Positions 1 to 6,616 of a stretch of 43,069 nt of DNA are shown one piece after another. Below the pieces are notes generated by a model. That model saw only the letters and a program-made list of their open reading frames with translations. It had not been told where the DNA came from and searched no databases. This DNA is from a virus: positions 1-43,069 of the IMG/VR virus record IMGVR_UViG_3300009034_000086; one strand, 5' to 3'. How positions within the stretch are numbered: the first letter of the stretch is position 1; each line of letters opens with the position of its first letter. A program made the position numbers and the translations under genes.

Positions 1-312
1 CTCCTCATGCCCCCCCCTAGTTATCATTAAAACCCTATCCTTAATGGGCGTTAAGAGCGTTCTTAACTGGACATAGGCATCATCGGGGCGGATTAAATCA
101 TCGAATAGTTCAGGTGTGCTATCCTTCGTAGCGCAATTCATTAAATCGCCATTCAGGATAGTATAGGCATTATCTCGTGAGGCAATCCAATCTAAATACC
201 CCCTGATAATATCAACCGCACAAGCCCTAGCCCCAATGTGAAAATCAGCCAATGGAACTGCATAGAACTGACTGAAGGGTATTTCCCTTTCTACTATTAT
301 TGTTGTTTCCAA
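1..312 (-). CDS. Calcineurin-like metallophosphoesterase, C-terminus cut off by the window edge
   Basis: About 104 residues are readable on the minus strand before the sequence ends. The order of motifs fits the metallophosphoesterase superfamily, two-metal hydrolases acting on phosphate esters: PLADFHIGAR (D-x-H metal motif), then TILNGDLMN (the GD motif), then ITRGGHEE where the family has GNHE/D. The Asn is replaced by Gly, inside a run of eight G. Only the N-terminal metal half is present. The start is placed at TTG 312 because an in-frame TAA lies four codons upstream and no ATG occurs before the first motif. Phage homologues are usually thought to act in nucleic acid metabolism; the substrate here is unknown. 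It is the last visible gene of the leftward run. Confidence 0.75.
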   Translation of the reverse strand, partial: METTIIVEREIPFSQFYAVPLADFHIGARACAVDIIRGYLDWIASRDNAYTILNGDLMNCATKDSTPELFDDLIRPDDAYVQLRTLLTPIKDRVLMITRGGHEE

Positions 313-399
313 AATTTTCTTTTAAGGCGGGGGATTCCATAATGAATAATCAAATGTATCCCCTCTCAACACACTATACAAATGGCTATCTCCCACCAG

Positions 400-579
400 C
401 TAATCATTCTTCTCTACGCAAAAGCCCTCAGCTATCGCTTGGCTATCTTCGTGTATATCTTCTAATATAGTCGGCAATAAGTGGTCGTGGTCTGTCATAG
501 AAGGATTACAAAGCATAAGATAAATCTCACATCTATTTTTAATAGCTTTGATTAATTCAGCTACTTCTTTTTTATCCAT
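400..579 (-). CDS. Small hypothetical protein, 59 aa
   Basis: The frame runs from ATG 579 to TAG 400. It starts MDKKEVAELIKAIKNRCEIY and ends AEGFCVEKND. A GAGGTAAC stretch a few bases before the ATG can act as a ribosome binding site. It is acidic and probably all-helical, with two Cys but no metal-binding pair. No family recognised. It shares strand and spacing with its neighbours, so it is likely part of the same leftward transcript. Confidence 0.6.
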   Translation of the reverse strand: MDKKEVAELIKAIKNRCEIYLMLCNPSMTDHDHLLPTILEDIHEDSQAIAEGFCVEKND

Positions 580-591
580 TTGTTACCTCAA

Positions 592-639
592 TTAGGTAAT
601 AAAAATTGCGATGAAACTTACTAGAAAAGGAATTATCAT
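592..639 (-). CDS. Possible 15-aa hydrophobic peptide
   Basis: The ATG overlaps the stop of the upstream gene as ATGA. The peptide MIIPFLVSFIAIFIT is almost wholly hydrophobic and could insert in a membrane. ATGA overlaps are used repeatedly for coupling in this genome. The frame is so short that chance is a serious alternative. Confidence 0.25.
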   Translation of the reverse strand: MIIPFLVSFIAIFIT

Positions 640-818
640 CGCCTGAAATACAAGGGGCTTGGTGGAAGTGCGACAACCACTGTACCGGCCCCTGGAATAG
701 CAAAAACCGCCCTGATGGACGGCTTCAGTACTCCTTCCACACGTGGTAGATGAGCTATTTGGGCGTGGAAATTCCCACTGATGTCAATTATAGCATATCC
801 TACGCTATGTCCGCTCAA
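636..818 (-). CDS. Small hypothetical protein, 60 aa
   Basis: It begins at an ATGA overlap with the stop of the HTH gene, which argues for translational coupling. The middle (VFAIPGAGTVVVALPP) is hydrophobic and proline/glycine-rich and the end is basic (YFRR). No family recognised. It has no ribosome binding site of its own, so the call rests mainly on the overlap and the lack of any competing gene. Confidence 0.45.
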   Translation of the reverse strand: MSGHSVGYAIIDISGNFHAQIAHLPRVEGVLKPSIRAVFAIPGAGTVVVALPPSPLYFRR

Positions 819-1105
819 GCTAACTCCCCGTCTTTAAAATTCCGCTCACAAAGCTGCGATATTTTTCTGTATCTCTCCAATATACGCCGTATATGTCTTT
901 CACCAAGGTTAAACCTCTCCGATAACTCTTTATTAGTTTTTTTAGCGGACATCTTCACGATTAAGTTGTCTCGCTCTATCCTTGCTAGCCATTTAGGTTT
1001 TTTCTTCTTGCGGTCAAATATATAGATACAATCAGGATAAGGGCAGTTCTCACATATCTCACCTCCACCCGTTATTCCATGCCCTTTTATTAGTTCACAT
1101 TCCAT
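815..1105 (-). CDS. Helix-turn-helix protein with N-terminal Cys cluster
   Basis: Ninety-six residues. The N-terminal third has C-x2-C-x4-C (CENCPYPDC, about residues 19-27), which may bind zinc. Residues about 57-78 (TNKELSERFNLGERHIRRIL) read as a helix-turn-helix like those of Mor-type or resolvase-type DNA-binding domains: NKELSERF as helix 1, a turn at NLG, then ERHIRRIL as recognition helix. It probably binds DNA and may regulate phage transcription. The start is the ATG just after the TAA of the upstream gene. The target is unknown. Confidence 0.65.
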   Translation of the reverse strand: MECELIKGHGITGGGEICENCPYPDCIYIFDRKKKKPKWLARIERDNLIVKMSAKKTNKELSERFNLGERHIRRILERYRKISQLCERNFKDGELA

Positions 1106-1309
1106 TTAAAATCTATTAATGTTCATGGCATTATGAATCGCCGTTATTAAATCCTGTCCTTTAACAGTGATTCGCCTCTTACCTACCACAAGAATTATCC
1201 ACTCATCGTGATTCCAATGTGATTCTACATTGATATTTTTAGTTACACCTATGGGAATTGACTCACCATTTTCTTCGTAGATTTCTACTTTTTGTTTAAC
1301 TTCTATCAT
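1106..1309 (-). CDS. Hypothetical protein, 67 aa
   Basis: Starts at ATG 1309 behind a strong AAGGAGGGATAA ribosome binding site. The sequence is mostly short beta strands (GVTKNINVESHWNHDEWIIL, then KRRITVKGQDL) followed by a helix with Asn/Ala, consistent with a small beta-rich fold. No family recognised. It sits directly upstream of the HTH gene, with stop and start nearly touching. Confidence 0.65.
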   Translation of the reverse strand: MIEVKQKVEIYEENGESIPIGVTKNINVESHWNHDEWIILVVGKRRITVKGQDLITAIHNAMNINRF

Positions 1310-1319
1310 TTATCCCTCC

Positions 1320-1742
1320 TTATTTCCGATAATGCCTTTTCCATTTCTGAAACGAGAGGACTTTTCTATCTTTCCCCTTGATATACATGAGAGCGTGCCA
1401 AGCATCGTCATCTATTGTCTCTAATGTCTCCCCCGCCTTCGCTTGAGCATATAAGAGTTTGCCTTCGTGAAAAGAACTGAGTGAGGTTGGAGTTGTCCCC
1501 AGTCTTTTCTCTACTTCAGCTATTATAATTGCAGGCTTTACAAAGTAACCTTCTTCATTAAGCTGTCCTGTCTTTGGTTCTTCAAAAGGACTGTATTGTG
1601 GAGGCCACTTGCCAGTATGGAGAGTATCGGCGTTTGCCAGAACCCAAAGACACTGGAATGGGCAAAATCTGAGATGGGCAAAGAGGTATCCATCTCTGCC
1701 TATGCAGGTTCGCCAGTCTTTACATTCCCTACATTCGTTCAT
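1320..1742 (-). CDS. Hypothetical protein with N-terminal Cys motif, 140 aa
   Basis: The N-terminus MNECRECKDWRTC and a later RFCPFQC give five to six Cys in the first 33 residues, suggesting a zinc-bound knuckle. The rest is mixed (ETIDDDAWHALMYIKGKDRK). The start codon overlaps the stop of the upstream 53-aa gene, an ATGA junction. No characterised family recognised. It may be a small DNA-associated phage protein, but nothing in the sequence shows its role. Confidence 0.65.
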   Translation of the reverse strand: MNECRECKDWRTCIGRDGYLFAHLRFCPFQCLWVLANADTLHTGKWPPQYSPFEEPKTGQLNEEGYFVKPAIIIAEVEKRLGTTPTSLSSFHEGKLLYAQAKAGETLETIDDDAWHALMYIKGKDRKVLSFQKWKRHYRK

Positions 1743-1900
1743 TTAATCTTTACTTCACACTCAATACCACGCTTGTCCTTTTTGGTTGGCTCTGGTGGGA
1801 TAAAGTTCTTGCCATATCGCTTCTTATAGCGTTTAGCCCACTCTTCTCTTTTCTCCTTAGATAAGAGGAAATATAATTTGTCCCATATCTTAGCCATCAT
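1739..1900 (-). CDS. Small basic protein, 53 aa
   Basis: Runs from ATG 1900 (or the adjacent ATG 1897) to a TGA that overlaps the next start. Sequence pieces: MMAKIWDKLYFLLSKEKREE, WAKRYKKRYGKNFIPPEP. It is Lys/Arg-rich and probably helical. No ribosome binding site is clear. The start lies right after the 10-bp closing helix of the structured block upstream, so translation may respond to how that RNA folds. Confidence 0.55.
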   Translation of the reverse strand: MMAKIWDKLYFLLSKEKREEWAKRYKKRYGKNFIPPEPTKKDKRGIECEVKIK

Positions 1901-2271
1901 ATTTATTTGTTAGGGTGAGGGCTGGCTACTACACTTTGGCTGTAGTCATTTACCCCTTCATTGGCACCCTCACCCTTGCCTGAGCCTACTACATTTCCCT
2001 TCCCATCTTCGCGCACCCCAGTTAGCTTATAGGGCTAATTACTCCTCGGCTCAGACTTGCCAGCCAGTAGCCCTTGTGTTGCCACTCTAAACTACTCTGA
2101 TTACCCGCACCTTTCAGTGGCTTTCGGGTGGTTGGCAATCTCTAAACTTGCTGGCTCATTTTCACCACAGGTCGCTTCCTCCGCATCTCTAAGTCCGCAG
2201 GAATTAAGGGGAGTCAGTCTAGTTTCCTAGCTGCTGCTGCCTGTGTAACCAGCAATGCTTAGATTCTATTG
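1901..2271 (-). ncRNA. Candidate large structured RNA between the HNH gene and a 53-aa gene
   Basis: This 371-nt gap has no credible gene and is richer in G+C than its neighbours. Read on the minus strand it holds these helices (plus-strand coordinates): 2240-2245 with 2166-2171; 2199-2203 with 2176-2180; 2133-2138 with 2079-2084; 2125-2129 with 2103-2107, enclosing CACT-GAAA-GGTG, a GNRA-type tetraloop; 2048-2054 with 1980-1986 (7 bp, extendable to 9 with one wobble), enclosing 2034-2038 with 2022-2026; and 1967-1976 with 1912-1921 (10 bp, perfect), enclosing 1941-1946 with 1928-1933. A TTAGAG motif occurs three times. The layout resembles a large multi-domain RNA. I do not recognise a known class, and strand and ends are inferred. 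Confidence 0.55.
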
Positions 2272-2652
2272 TTATAGTTTCTTAATCTGCTCCTTCAAAT
2301 AAATTTCGATTAGTTTATAGTCATTCGCCGAATTCCGAGTTAATATCTCGGCTTCTATGTTTAGCTTCTCAAAGTCGCCGTCAAGTAATCTTTTAAAGAA
2401 ATCAATTTTCCCTTGAGGGTGAGAGTCCAGATAGAAATGACAACCACCGCATAATCCGACAGCGTTAAGCTCGTGCCAACGAACCGAATATTTCTTCCGG
2501 GAATGATAGTGGGCACAATCTAGCTCCTTCCAGTCTCGCTTAAAAGTTCCACAGCGTTGACAGCCTTTAGCAAGTTTCATCGCCCGCTTGCGGATAAGCT
2601 CGCTAAAGAGTCTGTCCAGCCTCTTAATTGTCTTTTGGCGTTCTGTTTTCAT
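2272..2652 (-). CDS. HNH / NinG-like nuclease
   Basis: 126 residues. The N-terminus TIKRLDRLFSELIRKR resembles NinG/Rap-type phage recombination proteins. A zinc-stabilised HNH core follows: CQRCG, then the catalytic-like CAHYHSR, then GLCGGCHFYLDSHP (C-x2-C plus HNH His/Asn-like positions), then DFFKRLL. HNH proteins of this group cut DNA, often at branched structures, and help phage recombination. AAAGG lies before the ATG. The gene is upstream of the structured RNA block on the same strand. A free-standing homing-type HNH is the main alternative. Confidence 0.75.
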   Translation of the reverse strand: MKTERQKTIKRLDRLFSELIRKRAMKLAKGCQRCGTFKRDWKELDCAHYHSRKKYSVRWHELNAVGLCGGCHFYLDSHPQGKIDFFKRLLDGDFEKLNIEAEILTRNSANDYKLIEIYLKEQIKKL

Positions 2653-2709
2653 AAACCTTTGTTTGCCAGGGATAATTTGTTCTCCAATTACCTGCCATAT
2701 ATATCTTTT

Positions 2710-2949
2710 TCATAACTCAACCTTCTTAAAGCCTATATTAAATAATGTCTCCACATAATCTTTAGTTGCCCGACATTCATTTGGAAGATAAAAAGCGGGT
2801 AATTCAGGCAAGCTCTGGTCATCTGCTAACCGTATATAGTTAGCCTGCTCCTTCAAGAAATCTAGTATTTGTTTCCCGCCATCTAATACCGTTCCTTCAT
2901 AATCAACAATGATTCGTGCTATTCCATCTATTATTTCCTCTTCTGTCAT
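2710..2949 (-). CDS. Hypothetical protein, 79 aa
   Basis: Starts at ATG 2949, overlapping the upstream stop as ATGA, with GGAGGTGCTGAA just before it. Acidic N-terminal helix (MTEEEIIDGIARIIVDYEGT) and a second half with NECRATKDYVETLFNIGF. No family recognised. Coupled to the 109-aa gene upstream. Confidence 0.65.
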   Translation of the reverse strand: MTEEEIIDGIARIIVDYEGTVLDGGKQILDFLKEQANYIRLADDQSLPELPAFYLPNECRATKDYVETLFNIGFKKVEL

Positions 2950-3272
2950 TTCAGCACCTCCAATAGCCTATCCTTGGAATCTTTTAGTTGGGATTGAGCT
3001 ACTTGGCATCTCCCAGTTAAATATCCAGCTTGAGCTAGGCTGCCATCCTCATTGAATGTTGCTACTTGTGATGCATCTAGTATCTCCTCATCCTCTATCA
3101 CTTCCAGCGCCTCTATTTTCTCTTTGAACCAGTCCTTGAAAAGAGTGAGGATTTGGTCTGTTGCTTGATTGTAAGTAATCGGATTCACTTCAAACTCGCC
3201 CAACGTATAGCTATCCCAATTAGCACCTAACAATCTCAGGTATTTCTCTATCTTCTCTCTTAATTCATCCAT
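2946..3272 (-). CDS. Hypothetical helical protein, 108 aa
   Basis: The start at ATG 3272 is preferred over an upstream ATG at 3317 because AAGGAGG (3279-3285) lies at proper distance before it and the upstream residues overlap another gene. Product MDELREKIEKYLRLLGANWD and onward is acidic and helical with little internal repetition. It has the feel of the Asp/Glu-rich small helical proteins common in phage early regions. Function unknown. Confidence 0.65.
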   Translation of the reverse strand: MDELREKIEKYLRLLGANWDSYTLGEFEVNPITYNQATDQILTLFKDWFKEKIEALEVIEDEEILDASQVATFNEDGSLAQAGYLTGRCQVAQSQLKDSKDRLLEVLK

Positions 3273-3283
3273 GTTAAGCCTCC

Positions 3284-3466
3284 TTATGATACTAAGCCTG
3301 TCTCGCAGCATGAACACCTATAAGTATAAATTGTTTCATTAAATGGGCAGCGTGGCTTGTAAAACCCAACCAATTTGAACTTACCCTTGCACCCTAAGAG
3401 GTGATAAAGCCGTTGCCCCTTCTTGATTTCCACTTGGTATTCATGTCCATTTACTATTTCAGTCAT
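3284..3466 (-). CDS. Small Cys-containing protein, 60 aa
   Basis: ATG 3466 follows AAAGGAGGAGAG. The C-terminal half carries C-P-x-x then YRCSCCETG, enough Cys to bind a metal, though spacing is irregular. A beta-rich N-terminus (EIVNGHEYQVEIKKGQRLYH) precedes it. No family recognised. It lies between two other small genes of the same leftward operon. Confidence 0.6.
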   Translation of the reverse strand: MTEIVNGHEYQVEIKKGQRLYHLLGCKGKFKLVGFYKPRCPFNETIYTYRCSCCETGLVS

Positions 3467-3477
3467 TCTCTCCTCCT

Positions 3478-3711
3478 TTACTCAATGCCCTTACTTTTCT
3501 TGAAGGCTTGCCAGTCAGTCTTTAATTTTTCGCCACTCCATCCACAATTTTGGCAAGTATGTGTTCTTGTTCCATTTAAATTTTGCGGGATATAACTACC
3601 ACAATTCGGGCAATGCTTAATCATTCCCCACATAAAGTGTATTTCTTCCACCACTTCCTTTATCCCTGCCTTGAAGCCATCTCGATAACCCATCTCATAA
3701 GTTAATGCCAT
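3478..3711 (-). CDS. Zinc-ribbon protein, 77 aa
   Basis: Two Cys pairs, CPNCGSYIP and CQNCGW, form a typical zinc ribbon at about residues 34-57. A short amphipathic helix (YRDGFKAGIKEVVEEIHFMW) precedes it and a basic tail follows. GGAGATAAGA before ATG 3711 is a good ribosome binding site. Such ribbons bind nucleic acid or protein partners; the partner here is unknown. Confidence 0.7.
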   Translation of the reverse strand: MALTYEMGYRDGFKAGIKEVVEEIHFMWGMIKHCPNCGSYIPQNLNGTRTHTCQNCGWSGEKLKTDWQAFKKSKGIE

Positions 3712-4108
3712 TCTTATCTCCTTCCTTCTCAGGTTTACTTAGATATTTGGATTTGAATTCATCCCAGATAACTTTCTCTATCTTAATGCCATAATACGAG
3801 CCGAAATGAGTATCGGAAATCATCTCTATATAGCCTATCATCTCCCGCATTACCTCTTCCTTTATAGAAGCAACTATACCCCTCAATTCGATATTGCCAG
3901 CTTGTAAACCATCTAGTATTTCCTCTTTAGCTTCCTGTTTTGCATGCTGGATTAGAGGCTCATAATAAGCTACATCGGCATCTCGCTGGGCTTGCAACAA
4001 TCCTTCTATATTCCAATCTTCAGCCTCATCATATCCACCTGGCGCTGATAAATCTATACAGAATTCTTGTCTTTGTTTTTCACTTAATACATCTGGCTTC
4101 TCTTTCAT
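3695..4108 (-). CDS. Hypothetical protein, 137 aa
   Basis: Starts at ATG 4108 behind GGAGTAAAGGAA. The protein is acidic; the centre (IQHAKQEAKEEILDGLQAG, then ASIKEEVMREM) reads as long helices that may coil together. No catalytic motif or family recognised. Its end overlaps the start of the zinc-ribbon gene by 17 bases. Confidence 0.65.
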   Translation of the reverse strand: MKEKPDVLSEKQRQEFCIDLSAPGGYDEAEDWNIEGLLQAQRDADVAYYEPLIQHAKQEAKEEILDGLQAGNIELRGIVASIKEEVMREMIGYIEMISDTHFGSYYGIKIEKVIWDEFKSKYLSKPEKEGDKNGINL

Positions 4109-4140
4109 TTCCTTTACTCCTTTTTACTGTGGCTTACCTC

Positions 4141-5004
4141 TTAAACTGTAGTTTCTTGTATATTCACAAATTTACAACCGCCCACTAGCTTAAATGACCA
4201 TGCGAGTCCATTAGGATTCTTTTCAGGATTTATCCAATTCTTCGCTTTCACAATTTCTAAGTACCCATTATCAATCGCAAGATATAAACGAGCTTTCTCT
4301 AATGAAGATTCCGCACCACGCCCTAATTTAAATTGGACACCTCGTTTCTTTTGAAGGCATATTACAGCTATCCCCCTGTTGAGCTTTTCCCAAATCGCCT
4401 TAATCTCCCCTGCTACAAGGTAAAAGTTATCCGTTATCTCCAAGTAATCCACTATGTTTATCTTGTCTGGACGAATTACGTCGGCAAAGTTAGAGGAGCG
4501 TTCCCTTGATTCAAATTTCCAATCATCTAGTTTGAGGGAATCAAAATTGCTTAATCTCAACTTGAGTTCCAATTCCCCCATCTCACTAGAGAAGTAGACA
4601 ATAGAATATTTATTCATATTCCTTCTTATGAAATCAAAACAGAATCCTGTCTTTCCAGCATCAGGAGCACCAGCTATTACAATTATGTTTTTCGGCAAAA
4701 TCCTCACATACTCTTGTAATTTAAAAGGCCAAATTAAGTTAATTGTCTGGCTTTCATCGGCTTTCCGCCAAGGAATTTCAGGAGCATCATCCCGTGCTAC
4801 TCGATATGTTCCTTCTTTACTTGTGGCTTTAACAAGAATTCCATCTTTCTTTAATAAGCTGATTACTACCCTTCTAGTATTTTTCTCCTGCTCTGTTCTA
4901 ATACCCAAATCCCTGTCTAACTGCTCATAAGTAAATACTCCCTCAGTCTCATTAATCCATTCCTTGATTCTCCTAGAGAGTTTATCTTGCCTTATATCTG
5001 CCAT
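4141..5004 (-). CDS. Winged-helix / RecA-DnaB-type ATPase
   Basis: 287 residues. Residues about 8-70 look like a winged helix (FTYEQLDRDLGI, then RRVVISLLKKDGILV and a strand-turn wing TSKEGTYRVA). Residues about 105-285 are a RecA-fold ATPase: Walker A GAPDAGKTG at 112-120, IVYFSSEMG at about 135-143 (the ssE motif of DnaB/RadA-type enzymes), and IAVICLQKKRG as the probable Walker B and sensor strand. The family unwinds or loads onto DNA. It lacks the DnaB N-terminal domain and is shorter than a full helicase, so a loader or repair ATPase is possible. A TTAATGS repeat array lies immediately upstream. Confidence 0.75.
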   Translation of the reverse strand: MADIRQDKLSRRIKEWINETEGVFTYEQLDRDLGIRTEQEKNTRRVVISLLKKDGILVKATSKEGTYRVARDDAPEIPWRKADESQTINLIWPFKLQEYVRILPKNIIVIAGAPDAGKTGFCFDFIRRNMNKYSIVYFSSEMGELELKLRLSNFDSLKLDDWKFESRERSSNFADVIRPDKINIVDYLEITDNFYLVAGEIKAIWEKLNRGIAVICLQKKRGVQFKLGRGAESSLEKARLYLAIDNGYLEIVKAKNWINPEKNPNGLAWSFKLVGGCKFVNIQETTV

Positions 5005-5006
5005 TT

Positions 5007-5139
5007 TTAATGCCTAAATACCAGCATTAATACTTTTTTAATGCTAATAGCTTTACCATTAAAGATTTATAATGGTTCTTAATGGTAAATTTACGCCTTT
5101 TTAACGACCTCATAGCTAAACCTTAATGCCTTTAATGCT
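5007..5139. repeat. TTAATGS repeat array, candidate origin or operator
   Basis: Within 133 AT-rich bases the heptamer TTAATG(C/G) occurs seven times: direct at 5007, 5038, 5079, 5123 and 5132, inverted at 5024-5030 and 5056-5062. Two of these form a perfect 11-bp inverted repeat, 5052-5062 (TTTACCATTAA) and 5079-5089. The array lies just upstream of the ATPase gene. Iteron-like repeats next to a helicase-type gene fit a replication origin; binding sites for that protein's own winged helix are equally possible. A 28-codon basic frame (5027-5113, minus) also crosses it. Confidence 0.5.
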
Positions 5140-5178
5140 TTCACGTTTAACATTTTAATTTTCTATAAAGAGTTAGAG

Positions 5179-5445
5179 TTACTCTCCCCTCCACCCCTCC
5201 TTATACCTCCCCTCTCCTAATAGTTTATGGACTTCTTTATGTATATGCTTTATTTCACCTATTAGTTGTTGTACTATATCCCACTGACTCTTACTCCAGG
5301 GCTTATCAGGTTGTTTTATATCTTCCTGGGATTCTTCTTCCTTTGGTGTCATCGCTGAGCCTGGCAACGAGTTCTCAAGGAATGAAATACGGTTTTCATG
5401 GTCGGCTAGTATATCTCTCTCCATCTCGCTATGCGTTTCGGTCAT
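5179..5445 (-). CDS. Hypothetical acidic coiled-coil-like protein, 88 aa
   Basis: MTETHSEMERDILADHENRI begins a heptad-like helix. The centre is Glu/Lys/Pro-rich (PKEEESQEDIKQPDKPW) and a second helix follows (WDIVQQLIGEIKHIHKEVHK). Its ATG directly follows the stop of the upstream gene. No family recognised; probably a linker or oligomerising protein. Confidence 0.6.
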   Translation of the reverse strand: MTETHSEMERDILADHENRISFLENSLPGSAMTPKEEESQEDIKQPDKPWSKSQWDIVQQLIGEIKHIHKEVHKLLGEGRYKEGWRGE

Positions 5446-5679
5446 TTAACCATGTAGAGGCAATGTAGAGTCTATTTTCTCAAGAATCTCTAAGAAATAT
5501 CCATTAGAATCACAGTGAGCCAGAAATCCATGCTTTAGCATTGCCTCCGCAATTAAAGGAGTTGGCACAATCAGAAAATCCGCTAAACCCGTATTCCTTG
5601 ATGAGAAGGTAATAGTGCCATTGCCATTAACTTTCTCAACCTCCCATGCTGGACTCTTTATTTTAATTTGATATGCCAT
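5446..5679 (-). CDS. Hypothetical beta-rich protein, 77 aa
   Basis: Start chosen at ATG 5679 (MAYQIKIKSPAWEVEKVNGN) because GGAGGCAATCA sits just before it; an upstream ATG at 5733 has no such site. Residues GTITFSSRNTGLADFLIVP suggest short strands, and the C-terminus has ILEKIDSTLPLHG. No family recognised. Confidence 0.65.
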   Translation of the reverse strand: MAYQIKIKSPAWEVEKVNGNGTITFSSRNTGLADFLIVPTPLIAEAMLKHGFLAHCDSNGYFLEILEKIDSTLPLHG

Positions 5680-5756
5680 TGATTGCCTCCTATTCATTCT
5701 TTGCAGAGAATGTCTATCATTTCCCTCCCTCATGCGGGAAGTAAGTCATAGTTTCT

Positions 5757-5897
5757 CTAGCCCCCATGCTTTATAGATTGCCCAGAATGGTGAATATGCC
5801 TTGCTACTTCGTGTCCACATTCGCATTTGTAGAATCGCCAAGTTTCATCAACCGTACCTAGAAACTTCATTTTTGTTTTACACTTGGGGCATTTCAT
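5757..5897 (-). CDS. Zinc-ribbon mini-protein, 46 aa
   Basis: Runs ATG 5897 to TAG 5757. CPKCKTKMKF and CECGHEVARHIHH give one C-x2-C and one C-x-C pair with His nearby, a minimal zinc ribbon. AGGAGAATGAG precedes the ATG. The ATG also overlaps the stop of the 34-codon frame upstream as ATGA. Confidence 0.65.
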   Translation of the reverse strand: MKCPKCKTKMKFLGTVDETWRFYKCECGHEVARHIHHSGQSIKHGG

Positions 5898-5998
5898 CTC
5901 ATTCTCCTAAAGGTCGGCAAATGGGCTTGATAGCCCACACCAAGCCCATCGCCAACAAAACAACAAGAAAGGAGGTGAGAAGTAGGTAGTAGTCTCAT
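5894..5998 (-). CDS. Coupled 34-codon frame hiding a possible frameshifted membrane peptide
   Basis: An ORF from ATG 5998 to TGA 5894 joins both neighbours by ATGA overlaps (MRLLPTSHLLSCCF onward). Shifted by +1, the same DNA from 5994 to 5899 is open for 31 codons and reads as a clear transmembrane segment, YYLLLTSFLVVLLAMGLVWA, followed by basic residues. That second frame is also in phase with the upstream gene, just past its TGA. Either a one-base change has broken a membrane-peptide gene, or recoding is used. An inverted repeat (ATGGGCTTG/CAAGCCCAT) lies inside. Confidence 0.4.
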   Translation of the reverse strand: MRLLPTSHLLSCCFVGDGLGVGYQAHLPTFRRMR

Positions 5999-6414
5999 TT
6001 ATCTTCCTTCTTGGGTCGCAATAATAGTAAACCTGCATGAATCTCCCTTGTCGCTTGGAGCACTCGATTTATAGCCTTATCAAGGTTGCCTTCTGGTATA
6101 ATGTGATGTGTTTCAAGCTCAATCGCTCCCTTAAAGGCTACACTTAAAAGGATGTCGTCATCGTTCTTAGAGGGCTTCCATGTTGGTTTAGCCTTCTCAG
6201 TAGGCTTAGTTTCTTGTGCGGTATCCCTTCGCTTGTAATACCATTTCCCCTTTTCAGGCTTAACTACCTCTACGTCATAAGGGTATTCGTCGCCGATATT
6301 ACAAGAGGGCGTTCCACCCCTTTCAGTTAAGGTAAGTTTCTTCTCCTCGAAAGAGAATACCCAACGGGGTGCTCCGTCTGCTCCAGGCATTTCTTCTATG
6401 TTTGTTACTTTCAC
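5995..6414 (-). CDS. Hypothetical protein, OB-like N-terminus, 139 aa
   Basis: Starts at GTG 6414 behind a purine-rich GGGGGATTAAA. Residues 1-62 are strand-rich (WVFSFEEKKLTLTERGG, then YPYDVEVVKPEKGKWYYKRR), reminiscent of an OB-type fold, followed by a Lys/Pro linker and a C-terminal helical part (LDKAINRVLQATREIHAG). This layout occurs in phage nucleic-acid-binding proteins, but no family is certain. A hydrophobic frame continues in phase beyond its TGA. Confidence 0.6.
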   Translation of the reverse strand: MKVTNIEEMPGADGAPRWVFSFEEKKLTLTERGGTPSCNIGDEYPYDVEVVKPEKGKWYYKRRDTAQETKPTEKAKPTWKPSKNDDDILLSVAFKGAIELETHHIIPEGNLDKAINRVLQATREIHAGLLLLRPKKEDK

Positions 6415-6415
6415 T

Positions 6416-6616
6416 TTAATCCCCCTTTTGGATTAGGTCTGCTATTATCATTTGCGAATGTTCTTCATTATCTACACAGACGCACCATTTCCCACCATGT
6501 GCCAAAAGAGACACGCAACCACTTATCTCACCAATATACCTGCATCCACCATTGCCACGAGACAACCATAAAACTACATCCCCCCATTCAAAATCTATTT
6601 CGGCCAGTATCTTCAT
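6416..6616 (-). CDS. Hypothetical protein, 66 aa
   Basis: ATG 6616 overlaps the stop of the upstream gene (ATGA) and has AGAGGGGGTGAA before it. Strand-rich, with DVVLWLSRGNGGCRYIGEIS and a Cys-x-Cys (KWCVCVDNEE). No family recognised. Confidence 0.6.
   Translation of the reverse strand: MKILAEIDFEWGDVVLWLSRGNGGCRYIGEISGCVSLLAHGGKWCVCVDNEEHSQMIIADLIQKGD

Noticed and set aside
1912-1976. tRNA-like cloverleaf: 10-bp outer stem and an anticodon-like arm with a 7-nt loop
   Set aside because: There is no T-arm, the loop lacks U33, and no CCA-proximal discriminator pattern; it fits the wider structured block instead.
1901-2271. Group I or group II intron
   Set aside because: The flanking genes are complete on both sides, and I could not place the conserved core elements in proper order.
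5027-5113. 28-codon basic frame across the TTAATGS repeats
   Set aside because: It has only a weak AAGG site, and its codons mirror the DNA repeat; the array explains the sequence better. Kept as an alternative in the repeat entry.
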